A program made the position numbers and the translations under genes. From Cryobacterium arcticum (GTDB lineage: Bacteria; Actinomycetota; Actinomycetes; Actinomycetales; Microbacteriaceae), in contig NZ_QHLY01000004.1 of the NCBI RefSeq assembly GCF_003185895.1, positions 62,001 through 126,000 of the forward strand: DNA of 64,000 bases, given 5' to 3'. Position 1 is the first letter of the stretch. Every line of letters begins with the position of its first letter. A model generated the notes under the pieces. The model did not search any database, was not told the DNA's origin, and was given only the letters and a program-made list of their open reading frames with translations. Shown here one piece after another: positions 34,085 to 42,810 of the stretch.

Positions 34085-35287
34085 ATGACGGATGCGGGCA
34101 GCTTCAGAATCCACCGGCGCATGACCGCGCGCGACACCGGCGAGGCGCACCGGGTGTCCAGCCCGCTCGAGCTCCTGTTCGACCTCACCTTCGTGGTGGC
34201 GGTGGCCTCGCTGGTGGTGCAACTGGCCCATGGCATCGAGGGCGGGCACGGTGCCGACAGGATCGGCCCGTTCCTGATGGTGTTCTTCGCCATCTGGTGG
34301 GCCTGGATGAACTTCACCTGGTTCGCGTCGTCATACGACACCGACGACGTGCCCTACCGACTGCTGACGATGGTGCAGATGGCCGGCGTGCTGGTGCTCG
34401 CCGCCGGGGTTCCCGCGGCCTTCGACGACGGCAACTTCACCGCGATCACCGTGGGCTATCTGATCATGCGTATTGGCCTGGTCGCGCAGTGGGTGCGGGC
34501 CGGTTTCGAGCATCCGGAGAGCCGGGTGACGGCGTGGCGGTACGCGGCCGGTGTGAGCCTGGTGCAGGTCGGCTGGCTGGCCCGCCTGGCGCTGCCGGAG
34601 GAGCTAGGGGTGTCGTCGTTCGTCGTGCTCGCCCTGCTCGACGTGACGGTGCCGTTCTGGGCGGAGCGCACCGGAACGACCTTCTGGCACCCGCATCACA
34701 TCGCGGAACGGTACGGCCTGTTCACCATCATCGTGCTCGGCGAGAGCGTGCTGGCCGCCACCTACGGTGTGCAGGAGGCGCTCGGCGCGGGCGGCGTGAG
34801 CGGTGACCTGGTGCTCGTCTCGGCCGCGGCGTTGGTGACGCTGTTCGCGATCTGGTGGCTGTATTTTCTCGAACCGGCGGGGGAAGCCCTGTCGGTCAAG
34901 CGCGGCCGGTCGTTCTTCTGGGGCTACGGCCACTACGGCGTCTTCGCCGCCCTGGCCGCGCTCGGCGCGGGGCTCGAAGTGGCGGTAGCCCAGGCCGGCC
35001 ACCACCTGGAGGTCTCGCCCGTGGTGCTGGGATACGCCGTCGGCCTGCCCGTGGGTATCTTCCTGCTGCTCTTGTGGGCGGTGCACGCCGTGCTGGAGAC
35101 CCGCACCCAGATCCGGCCGGTGGTGATCCTGCCGTCCGCGGCGGCGGTGCTGCTCGTGCCGTTGGCGGCGGGTGCGCTCGGAGTGACGACGGTGGTGGTG
35201 CTCATCGCCACCCTCTGCGTTCTCATCGTGGCGATCACCCTGGCCGGCCAGTTGCGCCGCAGCCGCGCATCCGCGCCGGTCGGTTAG
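34085..35287 (+). CDS. ltrA: LtrA-family membrane protein (low temperature requirement A-like)
   Basis: 400-residue polytopic protein with about 11-12 hydrophobic segments. The N-terminus HRVSSPLELLFDLTFVVAV (about 21-39) and the HHIAERYGLFTIIVLGESV block (about 202-220) are hallmarks of LtrA proteins, named from a Listeria gene needed at low temperature. Biochemical function unknown. ATG at 34085 chosen because TAGGCT ends six bases upstream. Convergent with the next gene. Confidence 0.88.
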   Translation: MTDAGSFRIHRRMTARDTGEAHRVSSPLELLFDLTFVVAVASLVVQLAHGIEGGHGADRIGPFLMVFFAIWWAWMNFTWFASSYDTDDVPYRLLTMVQMAGVLVLAAGVPAAFDDGNFTAITVGYLIMRIGLVAQWVRAGFEHPESRVTAWRYAAGVSLVQVGWLARLALPEELGVSSFVVLALLDVTVPFWAERTGTTFWHPHHIAERYGLFTIIVLGESVLAATYGVQEALGAGGVSGDLVLVSAAALVTLFAIWWLYFLEPAGEALSVKRGRSFFWGYGHYGVFAALAALGAGLEVAVAQAGHHLEVSPVVLGYAVGLPVGIFLLLLWAVHAVLETRTQIRPVVILPSAAAVLLVPLAAGALGVTTVVVLIATLCVLIVAITLAGQLRRSRASAPVG

Positions 35288-35297
35288 GCGCCGCTGA

Positions 35298-35885
35298 TCA
35301 GGGCTTCGGAAACCAGTAGCCCACCCGGCAGAGCAACTGGGTCTCGCGGTCCGCGCCGGCGGGCGCCTCGATCTCGGGCGGGAAGACGCCCATCGCGCGA
35401 AAACCATCGACCTGCGGCCCGATCAGCTCCCAGAGGTTCTCCACCAGCGGTGCCGGCAGCGAGTAGTCCCAGCCCAGGGTGCGGGCGATCGACCAGGCCT
35501 GGAACGCCCGGTAGGTGCTGATGTGCTCCAAATACTCCCGGATCGGGTAGTCGCCGTAACTCAGGTGCACCACCTTCTCCGGGTCGAGGTCTTCGTTCAC
35601 GGCCGCGGTGGCGGCGTCGTTGAGCCGGTCGTAGGCGGTGATCGGATCGGTGCCGAGCAGGTCGCCGTCGTAGGTGCCGCCGGCATCCTCGATCGTGCGG
35701 CCGAGCAGCACATCCGGCACCCAGGCTTCGTCCCGGGCGTGCGCGGCCACGATGTCGCGGATGGTGGGGTTCGGAGTGAACGACCACTCAGCCGGCGCCG
35801 GCAGACCGAGCTGCTCCGGCTCGATCCGGTCGATCACGGAGCGCAACGCGGCATCCGACTGCAGGAACAGCTCTGTTTGCTTCAT
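35298..35885 (-). CDS. TIGR03086-like DinB/mycothiol-dependent metal-binding protein
   Basis: 195 residues, all-helical DinB-like fold. It resembles the actinobacterial maleylpyruvate-isomerase N-terminal/TIGR03086 group: AEWSFTPNPTIRDIVAAHARDE (in two parts, about 32-53) with the first His of a metal site, and ISTYRAFQAWSIARTLG near 122-138. The second and third His ligands are not all clear. Members often use mycothiol. A TAGCGT -10 box ends six bases before ATG. Function not assigned further. Confidence 0.65.
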   Translation of the reverse strand: MKQTELFLQSDAALRSVIDRIEPEQLGLPAPAEWSFTPNPTIRDIVAAHARDEAWVPDVLLGRTIEDAGGTYDGDLLGTDPITAYDRLNDAATAAVNEDLDPEKVVHLSYGDYPIREYLEHISTYRAFQAWSIARTLGWDYSLPAPLVENLWELIGPQVDGFRAMGVFPPEIEAPAGADRETQLLCRVGYWFPKP

Positions 35886-35934
35886 GCGGGCACGCTAGCA
35901 CCGGCCGCAGACAGCGGTCCAGTAGTGTCTGCAT

Positions 35935-36903
35935 GTGCCCGTCCCGTTCTTTCCCACCGAAGTCACCGATGTGATCGTGCCGTTCCTTGACCCGGCGGCG
36001 CGCAAGAATCTCGGCATCGTAGTCGCGCTCGCCGGTACGGTCTTCCTCGCCCTGGGCGCGCAACTGCAGCACCGCGGGGTCGGCAAGGCGGCCCGGATGC
36101 GTCCCGGCGACCAGGAGAAAATGAGCATCGGCCAGCTGGTGGCCCTGCTGCGCCGGCCGTCGTGGTTGCTCGGCACGCTGCTGCTCGGCTGCGCCATCCT
36201 GCTGCAGCTCACCAGTCTCGGCCTGGCCCCGCTGCTCGTGGTGCAACCGCTCGGCGTGGCCGCACTGGTGCTCTCCACCGTGGTGGATTCCCGGATCGCG
36301 CATACCCGGCTGGACGGCACGGTGCTGCGATCGGTGGCACTGTCAGTGGGCGGCATCGTCGTCTTCGTCTCGATCGCCGCCGTCTACGCCACCGACCGGC
36401 CCATCCAACCGCCGCAGGTCGTGATCATCCTCAGCCTGCTCGCCGGAGTGCTGCTGGTCTTCGGCTCGGTGTTCGTCTTCCTGCGCGCCCGGTTGACCGC
36501 CGTGGCGTACGTGATCGGCGCCGGGGTGCTCTACGCATTCGTGGCCACGCTGGCCAAACTCACCATCACCCAGCTCGTCGGCGGTGACTACTCTCTGCTC
36601 ACCCTGCTCTGTGTGGGCGGGGTGCTCACCGCGGCGATCGTCGGCGGCGTCTTCGTGCAGATCGCCTATTCCACCGGGCCGCCCAACCTGGTGATCGCCG
36701 GACTCACCGTGGTGGATCCGCTCGTGGCCGTCGGCATCGGCATCGTGGTGCTCGGTGAGGCGAGCGAGGCGCCGCTCTACGCGCTGATCGCATTCGTTCT
36801 GGCCGGCGCGGTGGCGGCATTCGGGGTCGTGGGACTGTCCAGGCACCAACCCGCCTCCACCCTCGAAGACGCGCGCGTTCCGGCGCCGCATTCGCCCGAG
36901 TGA
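35935..36903 (+). CDS. DMT-superfamily membrane protein (NIPA/EamA-like)
   Basis: 322 residues with about 9-10 helices and an internal duplication. ALGAQLQHRGVGKAAR near 39-54, PLLVVQPLGVAALVLS near 98-113, and PPNLVIAGLTVVDPLVAVGIG near 240-260 recall NIPA/DMT transporters. Magnesium or another small solute is possible by family; no motif fixes it. GTG start with TAGTGT ending six bases upstream (leaderless). Divergent from the TIGR03086-like gene. Confidence 0.78.
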   Translation: MPVPFFPTEVTDVIVPFLDPAARKNLGIVVALAGTVFLALGAQLQHRGVGKAARMRPGDQEKMSIGQLVALLRRPSWLLGTLLLGCAILLQLTSLGLAPLLVVQPLGVAALVLSTVVDSRIAHTRLDGTVLRSVALSVGGIVVFVSIAAVYATDRPIQPPQVVIILSLLAGVLLVFGSVFVFLRARLTAVAYVIGAGVLYAFVATLAKLTITQLVGGDYSLLTLLCVGGVLTAAIVGGVFVQIAYSTGPPNLVIAGLTVVDPLVAVGIGIVVLGEASEAPLYALIAFVLAGAVAAFGVVGLSRHQPASTLEDARVPAPHSPE

Positions 36904-37006
36904 GCGCCGCAGCGCTGAGCCGGTCGCTCCCGCACGCTGGCAATAGCCTGCGAAAGCACGCCCGAATCACGGAGGGTGTCCAGCCAACGTCTGTAGCATC
37001 GTGCTG

Positions 37007-37795
37007 ATGTCTACCGTTCACTCGAAAACCAAGGTCGCAGGGCGGCTCATCGTCGTTGCCGGTTTCCTGGCGCTCGTGCTCTCCGGCTGCGCCGCCAACG
37101 GTGCCGCGCAGGCCGGTGTGGTGAAGCCGTCGCAAGCCGACGAGTCCACCGACCCGACCGCATCCACCGAACCCACGGAGGCCGTCGCAGCCGAGCCGAC
37201 CGGCTGCCCGGAAACGGACGCGACGATGCCGGACGACGCGGACAGCGCCGAGATCGCCGACATCGACGGTGACGGGAAGAACGACACCGAGTGGTACTCG
37301 GAGGCGACAGTGCCCTTCACCTACGGCATCACCACGGCATCCGGGGGAACGTACACCCTGGAAGACGACCTCGCCGGGCCGAACACCCACAGCGGCTGGA
37401 CGGCCGCGCTGCACAACGGCGTGGTGGTGACAGTGCTCGACGACGGCCGGGGAGCCACCCTGCATGCCTTCGTGGACTGCGCCTTCGTCACCCCGATCGG
37501 CGTCGACGGCAAGGCGTACACCTTTGACATGCAGAACCTGCACGACAACGGCACCGGGGTGGGCTGCCTCGAGGTCGACGGCGGACTCGAGCTCAACGGC
37601 CTGCAGGTCACCGAGAACCGGGACGACAGCTACTCGCTGCTGGCCACGGGCATCACGGTGTCAGACGACGGTTCGTCGGCCGTGAACGGGTACACCGCCG
37701 TGTCGGCGTCGTTGCCCGCCGATGACCGCCGAGTGGCCGAGGCGCAGACGTCCTCGTGCGCCGACGCTCCCGTGGTGAGCACCAGCGGCCGCTAA
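37007..37795 (+). CDS. Putative lipoprotein, function unknown
   Basis: 262 residues. Signal peptide with lipobox VLSGCAAN (Cys about residue 29), then a Thr/Pro/Glu-rich linker (about 35-70) and a folded region with alternating beta-like segments. IADIDGDGKNDTEWYS near 84-99 is a calcium-loop-like DxDxDG motif of the FG-GAP/EF-hand kind. No named family recognised. A TAGCAT -10 box lies seven bases before ATG. Its stop overlaps that of the convergent lipoprotein gene. Confidence 0.78.
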   Translation: MSTVHSKTKVAGRLIVVAGFLALVLSGCAANGAAQAGVVKPSQADESTDPTASTEPTEAVAAEPTGCPETDATMPDDADSAEIADIDGDGKNDTEWYSEATVPFTYGITTASGGTYTLEDDLAGPNTHSGWTAALHNGVVVTVLDDGRGATLHAFVDCAFVTPIGVDGKAYTFDMQNLHDNGTGVGCLEVDGGLELNGLQVTENRDDSYSLLATGITVSDDGSSAVNGYTAVSASLPADDRRVAEAQTSSCADAPVVSTSGR

Positions 37796-37802
37796 CGGCC
37801 GC
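37785..37802. terminator. Hairpin at overlapping stop codons of two convergent lipoprotein genes
   Basis: GCGGCCG and CGGCCGC are perfect 7-bp arms around the tetranucleotide CTAA, which itself contains both stop codons (TAA plus strand, TAG minus strand). A compact bidirectional terminator is likely. Confidence 0.6.
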
Positions 37803-38625
37803 GTTCGTACCGGCTCAGGTTGAGCGTCTCGCCCGTCTGGGCGCTCGCGTAGCCGCGCATCGGATTCAACCAGGCCAGGTCCCACACCTCCACTCTGAAC
37901 CTGACGGCGATGTCGTCGAGAAGGTCGCCGCTGGCGACGACGTACCCGGACGGGTCGCCGGCGCTGTCGTAGATCACCTCGCCCCGGGCGTGGGGCGCGG
38001 TGCCGGTGTCCAGCACCGTCAGATCGGGACGCATATCGGGCAGCGCCCAGGTCAACGATGCGGTGGCGAGCACCCGCCCATACGGCAGGCCGTCGGCCTG
38101 CTGCCAGATCACCGCTGTGCGCATCCAGCTCGGGTCACTCGTGACCAGCTCACTGCCGTACTCGATCTCAAAAACCTGACTCGCGGCCGCGACCACGTCA
38201 GCCTGGCCAGCGCCGAGCTGGCCGTAAGCCACCCTGAATTCGCCCGGCGTTGAGTCGTCAGTGCGTGCGTTGAGTTCCAGGATGGCCCCGTCGACGGGGC
38301 CGATCGACGGCCCGAGGTCGAGGTCGCGCACGGTCACCGTGAGCCGGCCCATCTCCTTGGCGATCTCGATGGTTCCCGACACCGGGTCTGCCGAGGTCTC
38401 GCCGCTTCCGGTGAAGCTGCCGTTGGCAATGACCGTTCCATCGGGGAAGGTGCTCAGATCTGGCCAGCCTCCGGCAGGAAGGTCGGAGGTGACGTCGATC
38501 GCAGCGGGGTCGCTGGCGGCGCGAGTCTCGGCCGGGCCGACGGGCGGCGTCACCACCGTGCATCCCGTCACGAGCAGCAGCGACAGCAGGGCGCCGGCGG
38601 CACCGGCCCAGCCGCGCACTCGCAT
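37792..38625 (-). CDS. Lipoprotein with C-terminal LysM-like domain
   Basis: 277 residues. Lipobox VTGCTVV (Cys about 22) after a short signal peptide. The middle (about 40-215) is a beta-rich domain not recognised. The last 50 residues, GYVVASGDLLDDIAVRF followed by LAWLNP and GETLNLSRYE, fit a LysM peptidoglycan-binding module. The ATG directly follows the esterase stop (no gap), so it is probably co-translated with it. Likely an anchored cell-wall-binding protein. Confidence 0.78.
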   Translation of the reverse strand: MRVRGWAGAAGALLSLLLVTGCTVVTPPVGPAETRAASDPAAIDVTSDLPAGGWPDLSTFPDGTVIANGSFTGSGETSADPVSGTIEIAKEMGRLTVTVRDLDLGPSIGPVDGAILELNARTDDSTPGEFRVAYGQLGAGQADVVAAASQVFEIEYGSELVTSDPSWMRTAVIWQQADGLPYGRVLATASLTWALPDMRPDLTVLDTGTAPHARGEVIYDSAGDPSGYVVASGDLLDDIAVRFRVEVWDLAWLNPMRGYASAQTGETLNLSRYERGR

Positions 38626-40170
38626 TTACAACGCCGCCAGTTCGGCCTCGAGCTCGTAGGCGTTCGGGTCGAAGACCGAGAGGGTGTCGAACCGCTCGGC
38701 GCCGGCGGGGTGCTCGGCCACGGCCGGCCAGGAGACCGTGCCGGTGCTGATGAACTGCACCCACTCGGCGTGCATGGTCGCCGCCAGCGCGCGCGGCAGG
38801 TTGTCGCCCACCGAGACGCTGACCTGCTCGGCGTCGAGCAGGTCCCAGGCGAAGGGCAGGTCGATGCAGTGCCCGGCCAGCCCAGAGGCTGGGGCGCGGA
38901 ACGCGAAGTCGTACAACCAGGTGCGGGCACCGGCGCCGGCTTCCGTGCGGGCGGATGCGCACCGCACCGTCGGCACCCGGAAGAGCACCGCGGAGGAGAG
39001 CTGGCCGCGGGCGTATCCGCTGCCGATGGCCGACACCGTCGACTCGAACCGGGCGACGGCCTCCGGTGAGATCCCAGCGTCGGTGAGAGCATCCGTCAGC
39101 TCATCGACGCTCTCGCCAGACGGAAAGTTGAATTCGTGGGTGGTCGACCCGAGCAACAACGGCACCTCGGCGTTCCGGCCGGTGCGCACCGCCGTCAGCA
39201 GGTCGGCCACGATGTCGTCGTCCACGACCGGCGCGAAGGGGATGCCGGTGATGTCGGCCCCGGGGTCGTGCGCGGCCCGGGTGAGGGCGGGCAGCGGCAT
39301 GGTGGGGTGGAGGATCCCGTCGCCGGTGAGCTGGGCGGACGGTTCGGCGTCGACGATGGTCTCTGCAGCCACGGTGCGCCAGCCGGTGAGGTCCGGGCTC
39401 ACGCCCAGACGCGCAGCGAAGCGCCGCCCGATCTTCTCCGCAGCTGCCGCGCTCTGCCCGTATGCGGGCGCGGATTGCGCGATGGCGCCGGCGAACAGGC
39501 CGGCGGTGCGCGGGCACGAGAGCAGAGCCAGCGTGCTACCCGCACCGGCGGACTGGCCGGCCACCGTGACCCTGTCCGGGTCGCCGCCGAAGGCCCCGAT
39601 GTTGCTTTGCACCCATTCCAGGGCCGCGATCTGGTCGAGAATGCCGCGGTTCAGCGGGGCGCCGTCGATCCAGCCGAAGCCTTCGAAGCCGAGACGGTAC
39701 GACACCGTGACCACCACGATGCCATCGCGGTTGAACGCGACTCCGTCGTACCAGGGGCTGGCCGGCGACCCGGCCGCGTAGCCGCCACCATGGATCCAGA
39801 CCAGCACCGGCAGACCGGGAACGGGGGACTCCGCCGCGGGAAGACGGGGAGTGAACACGTTGACCGACAGGATGTCGTCGCCGGGGATCGACGGTTCCGG
39901 GATCGTCGTGACCTCGGCGAATTGGCGGCGCTGCGGGGTGGGTCCGTAGGCGAGCGCGTCGCGCACTCCCGCCCACGGAGTGACCGGAGCCGGCGCGAGA
40001 AACCTGTGCTCGCCCACGGGGGCGGCGGCGAAGGGGATGCCCAGGAACGCGGCCGATGCGCCGCGCCAGAAGCCGCGCACCCGACCAGAGCGGGTGATCG
40101 CCTCCGGTGCCGCGGCGGGGTCCATCGGGCTGTTGGCGGAAGCGTCGAGTAGGTCCTTCTCTGCGGGCAT
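38626..40170 (-). CDS. Carboxylesterase type B
   Basis: 514-residue alpha/beta hydrolase of the COesterase/lipase family. Oxyanion hole WIHGGGYAAGS (about 111-121), nucleophile elbow VTVAGQSAGAGS (about 196-207, Ser in GQSAG), and an N-terminal FLGIPFAAAPVGEHRF typical of the family. Cytosolic; no signal peptide seen. Substrate broad esters by family. TACGAT -10 box ends six bases before ATG. Followed without gap by the LysM lipoprotein. Confidence 0.9.
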   Translation of the reverse strand: MPAEKDLLDASANSPMDPAAAPEAITRSGRVRGFWRGASAAFLGIPFAAAPVGEHRFLAPAPVTPWAGVRDALAYGPTPQRRQFAEVTTIPEPSIPGDDILSVNVFTPRLPAAESPVPGLPVLVWIHGGGYAAGSPASPWYDGVAFNRDGIVVVTVSYRLGFEGFGWIDGAPLNRGILDQIAALEWVQSNIGAFGGDPDRVTVAGQSAGAGSTLALLSCPRTAGLFAGAIAQSAPAYGQSAAAAEKIGRRFAARLGVSPDLTGWRTVAAETIVDAEPSAQLTGDGILHPTMPLPALTRAAHDPGADITGIPFAPVVDDDIVADLLTAVRTGRNAEVPLLLGSTTHEFNFPSGESVDELTDALTDAGISPEAVARFESTVSAIGSGYARGQLSSAVLFRVPTVRCASARTEAGAGARTWLYDFAFRAPASGLAGHCIDLPFAWDLLDAEQVSVSVGDNLPRALAATMHAEWVQFISTGTVSWPAVAEHPAGAERFDTLSVFDPNAYELEAELAAL

Positions 40171-40265
40171 GGCTCGATCGTAGCGAGAGCGGCCGACCTC
40201 GCCTGTGGATCGGCGGCATCACGCCGGAAAATTTTGTAGGGTGGGGACTGATTGGGGAGAACCGC

Positions 40266-40751
40266 GTGAGACCTGGGGACACAGACACGGCGAGTTCTGT
40301 CGTGCGCCTGTTTCCGGACTACGCCGGAACCGTGCTCTGGGTTCCCCATCCGGTGGCGTACGACTCCACCGCCCTGGACGCCGAGCTGGTGACCGACCTG
40401 ATCCGCTGGGAGATCGAGTACTACGACGCGCTCGACGCCGATTTCGCCTGGCGCAGTCCGGCTCTGGCCAGCGCCTTCACTGCGGCGGGCGTCGGCCTGG
40501 CCCTGCGCCTGGCGCTGCAGCTCGGTTCCGGGTTCGACATTGAGTTCGCCTCGTACGAGGCCGGCGTGGCCACCCGGCGGTTCCGGAGCGACTTCGCCGC
40601 CGACAACCCCCGGGCAGCGGCCGCGTTCGCCGCCCACGCCGGCACCCACACGGGCACCCACACCAGTGCCGTCGCCAGGGCGACGCCGGTGCTGGCTACC
40701 CGGCTGCCGGTGCCACCCCGCGGGTCAGCATCCCGGCGGCGTCAAGGCTGA
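40266..40751 (+). CDS. Uncharacterised protein with His/Thr-rich tail
   Basis: 161 residues; no family recognised. The core WVPHPVAYDSTALD and WEIEYYDALDADFAW (about 27-65) suggests a mixed alpha-beta fold with no membrane segment. The C-terminus carries AGTHTGTHTSA and an Arg-rich end. GTG start with GGGGAG 7 bases before it. Its 3' end overlaps the ABC-F gene on the opposite strand by 56 bases, so the last 18 residues are constrained by both genes. Real coding status is fairly likely but the tail may be functionless. Confidence 0.6.
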   Translation: MRPGDTDTASSVVRLFPDYAGTVLWVPHPVAYDSTALDAELVTDLIRWEIEYYDALDADFAWRSPALASAFTAAGVGLALRLALQLGSGFDIEFASYEAGVATRRFRSDFAADNPRAAAAFAAHAGTHTGTHTSAVARATPVLATRLPVPPRGSASRRRQG

Positions 40752-42312
40752 GCCAGTCGGTGATGCCGAGCCGGCCGAGGAAGGCATCGTCGTGGCTGAC
40801 CACGAGCAGACCGCCCCGGTAGGTGCCGAGCGCTGAGACCAGCTCGTCGACGCTTTGCCGGTCGAGGTTGTTGGTCGGCTCATCGAGCACGATCAGCTGA
40901 GCGGGCGGATCGGCCAGCAGCAGCCGTGCGAGCGACACCCGGAACCGTTCGCCGCCGGACAGGCTCCGCACCGGCCGGTGCACGGCATCCCCGCGAAGCA
41001 GGAAGCGTGCCAGGCGGCCGCGCAGTTCGCCCGGGGGAGTGTTCGGTGCGGCTGAACGCAGGTTGTCCAGCGCGCTGCCGTTCTCGTCGAGCCCGTCCAG
41101 GCGCTGGCTGAGGTAGCCGATCCGGTCGGTGTGCGCGGTCGCCGAGGCCAGCCCGGCCCGGGCGGTGGCCGGATGCACCAGTGACTCGAGCAGGCTGGTC
41201 TTGCCCACGCCGTTCGGCCCGGTGAGCGCGACCCGCACCGGTCCGTGCAGCAGGAACGGCTCGTTGCTGCCGTGCAGTTCGGCCAGTCGTTTGCTACTGG
41301 CCACCTGGGGGTCGGGAAGGTCCACCTGGATGGTGTCGTCCGAGCGCACCCGGGCGGAGGCGGCGACGGCGGCGGCCCTGGCATCCTGCACCTTGCCGTC
41401 GAACTCGGTGCGTAGCTTGCCGGCCGAGACCTGGGCCGCCGACTTGCGCAGCCCCATCACGATCTTCGGCACGCTCTTGTTCTCGTACTCGGTGCGGGCG
41501 AACCGGGCTCGGCGGGCGAGTTTGGTTTCGGCCTCGATGCGTTGCTGCTTCTCCTTCTTGACCGCCTGGTCCGCGGTGCGTTGGGCCTGTTGCGCGGCGG
41601 CCTGCTCGCGTTCGAGGTGCTCGAGGAAGGCGCTGTACGGCCCGCCGAACACCGTGAGCGTGCCGGCATGCAACTCGGCGGTGTCGTCCATCAGCTCGAG
41701 CAGCGCCGTGTCGTGGCTGACCACCACGAGCGCGCCGGGCCAGGACGTCACCATCCCGGCCAGCCGCGCGCGGGCGGCCCGGTCGAGGTTGTTGGTGGGT
41801 TCGTCGAGCACCGTGATCGGTGCCGCTCCCAGGCGGAGGCCCGCGATGGCCACCAGGATCGCCTCGCCGCCGGACAGCTCGCCGACCGAGCGGTCGAGAT
41901 CCTCCTCGGCCAGGCCCGCCGATCGCAGCGCCTCCCCGGCCCTGGTGGTGATGTCCCAGTCGTCACCGAGCACCTCGAAGTGCCGCATGTCGACGTCACC
42001 GGATTCGATTGATCGCAGCGCGTCGAGCTTCGCCCGCACGCCGAGCAGGTCGGCCGCGGTAGTGCCAACGTGCAGGGTGAGGGTCTGCGGCAGATAGCCC
42101 ACTTCGCCGCTCAGCACGACGCTGCCGGTGGTGGGTGGCAGAGCGCCGGTGATCAGGCGCAGCAGTGTGGACTTACCGGAGCCGTTGGCGCCGACCAGGC
42201 CGGTACGACCTCGGCCGAAGGCGGCGCTGATGCCGGTGAGGGCGGTGGATCCGTCTGGCCAGGTGAGGCCGACATCCGTCAGAAGAATTGTTGCATTGTG
42301 GGCCGTAGCCAT
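40696..42312 (-). CDS. ABC-F family ATPase (ribosome-associated type)
   Basis: 538 residues with two ABC cassettes and no membrane helices. First: Walker A GANGSGKST (about 41-49), GELSGGE signature, LDEPTNNLD (about 171-179). Second: GPNGVGKTS (about 351-359), SLSGGERFRVSLARL (about 441-455), again LDEPTNNLD. The linker between them (about 235-320) is charged and helical, as in the P-site-tRNA motif of ABC-F proteins. These act on the ribosome in translation rescue or antibiotic protection. GGGGAG ribosome site before ATG. A structured leader lies upstream. Confidence 0.92.
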   Translation of the reverse strand: MATAHNATILLTDVGLTWPDGSTALTGISAAFGRGRTGLVGANGSGKSTLLRLITGALPPTTGSVVLSGEVGYLPQTLTLHVGTTAADLLGVRAKLDALRSIESGDVDMRHFEVLGDDWDITTRAGEALRSAGLAEEDLDRSVGELSGGEAILVAIAGLRLGAAPITVLDEPTNNLDRAARARLAGMVTSWPGALVVVSHDTALLELMDDTAELHAGTLTVFGGPYSAFLEHLEREQAAAQQAQRTADQAVKKEKQQRIEAETKLARRARFARTEYENKSVPKIVMGLRKSAAQVSAGKLRTEFDGKVQDARAAAVAASARVRSDDTIQVDLPDPQVASSKRLAELHGSNEPFLLHGPVRVALTGPNGVGKTSLLESLVHPATARAGLASATAHTDRIGYLSQRLDGLDENGSALDNLRSAAPNTPPGELRGRLARFLLRGDAVHRPVRSLSGGERFRVSLARLLLADPPAQLIVLDEPTNNLDRQSVDELVSALGTYRGGLLVVSHDDAFLGRLGITDWLSLDAAGMLTRGVAPAAG

Positions 42313-42321
42313 GGGAACTCC

Positions 42322-42412
42322 CCGTCGTCAGTTCGAGCACTGACTCCGGATGCCGCGGCGCGACAAACGACGGATGTCAGCGCGTGAGCGCGAAACCGAC
42401 GAGGATCTTCAC
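42322..42412 (-). promoter_or_regulatory. Possible leader peptide and hairpin before the ABC-F gene
   Basis: The 168-base leader holds a short frame (42412 to 42377 on the minus strand, GTG start, MKILVGFALTR). Just after its stop, CCGTCGT (minus strand) can pair with ACGACGG next to the ABC-F ribosome site (arms 42367-42373 and 42322-42328), enclosing a smaller TCAGT/ACTGA hairpin. Leader-peptide attenuation is known for antibiotic-resistance ABC-F genes. The 11-codon frame continues an open frame further upstream, so coding is only a possibility. Confidence 0.35.
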
Positions 42413-42480
42413 TGGCTGAACCTGACTCTGGGGGATGGGACCGCTCCAGTCTGCCAAGGTCGGGGGCGGCGGCGCAACTG

Positions 42481-42810
42481 CTAGTCCACGATGAACAGCC
42501 GCGCACCGGTTTCGGTGCTCGACCGGTGTGCCTCCATGTCGGTGGACACCGAATAGCTCTGGCCCGCCGAGAGCTCGATGACCCGGCCGTCGTCGAGCTC
42601 GGTGCGCAGACTGCCCTCGAGAACGAGGAGCACGTGCCCGCGTGAGCACCAGTGGTCGGCTACATAGCCGGCGCTGTACTCCACCATTCGGGTGCGAGTG
42701 GAGCCCATCATCACTGTGCGCCAGGTGGCCACGCCCGTCGTGCCGTCATGAACTGTGCTGGGCACGGTGCCCCAGCTGGTGGTGGCGAACGGCAGGGCCG
42801 GGTCAAGCAT
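42481..42810 (-). CDS. DHCW-motif cupin-fold protein
   Basis: 109-residue single-domain cupin. ADHWCSRGHVLLVLEGSL (about 51-68) gives the first cupin motif in its DHCW-like form, with LSAGQSYSV near 78. Metal-binding residues are partly present. Its ATG lies inside the last codons of the upstream gene (8-base overlap), so it is co-translated with that 144-residue protein. Function unknown. Confidence 0.75.
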   Translation of the reverse strand: MLDPALPFATTSWGTVPSTVHDGTTGVATWRTVMMGSTRTRMVEYSAGYVADHWCSRGHVLLVLEGSLRTELDDGRVIELSAGQSYSVSTDMEAHRSSTETGARLFIVD

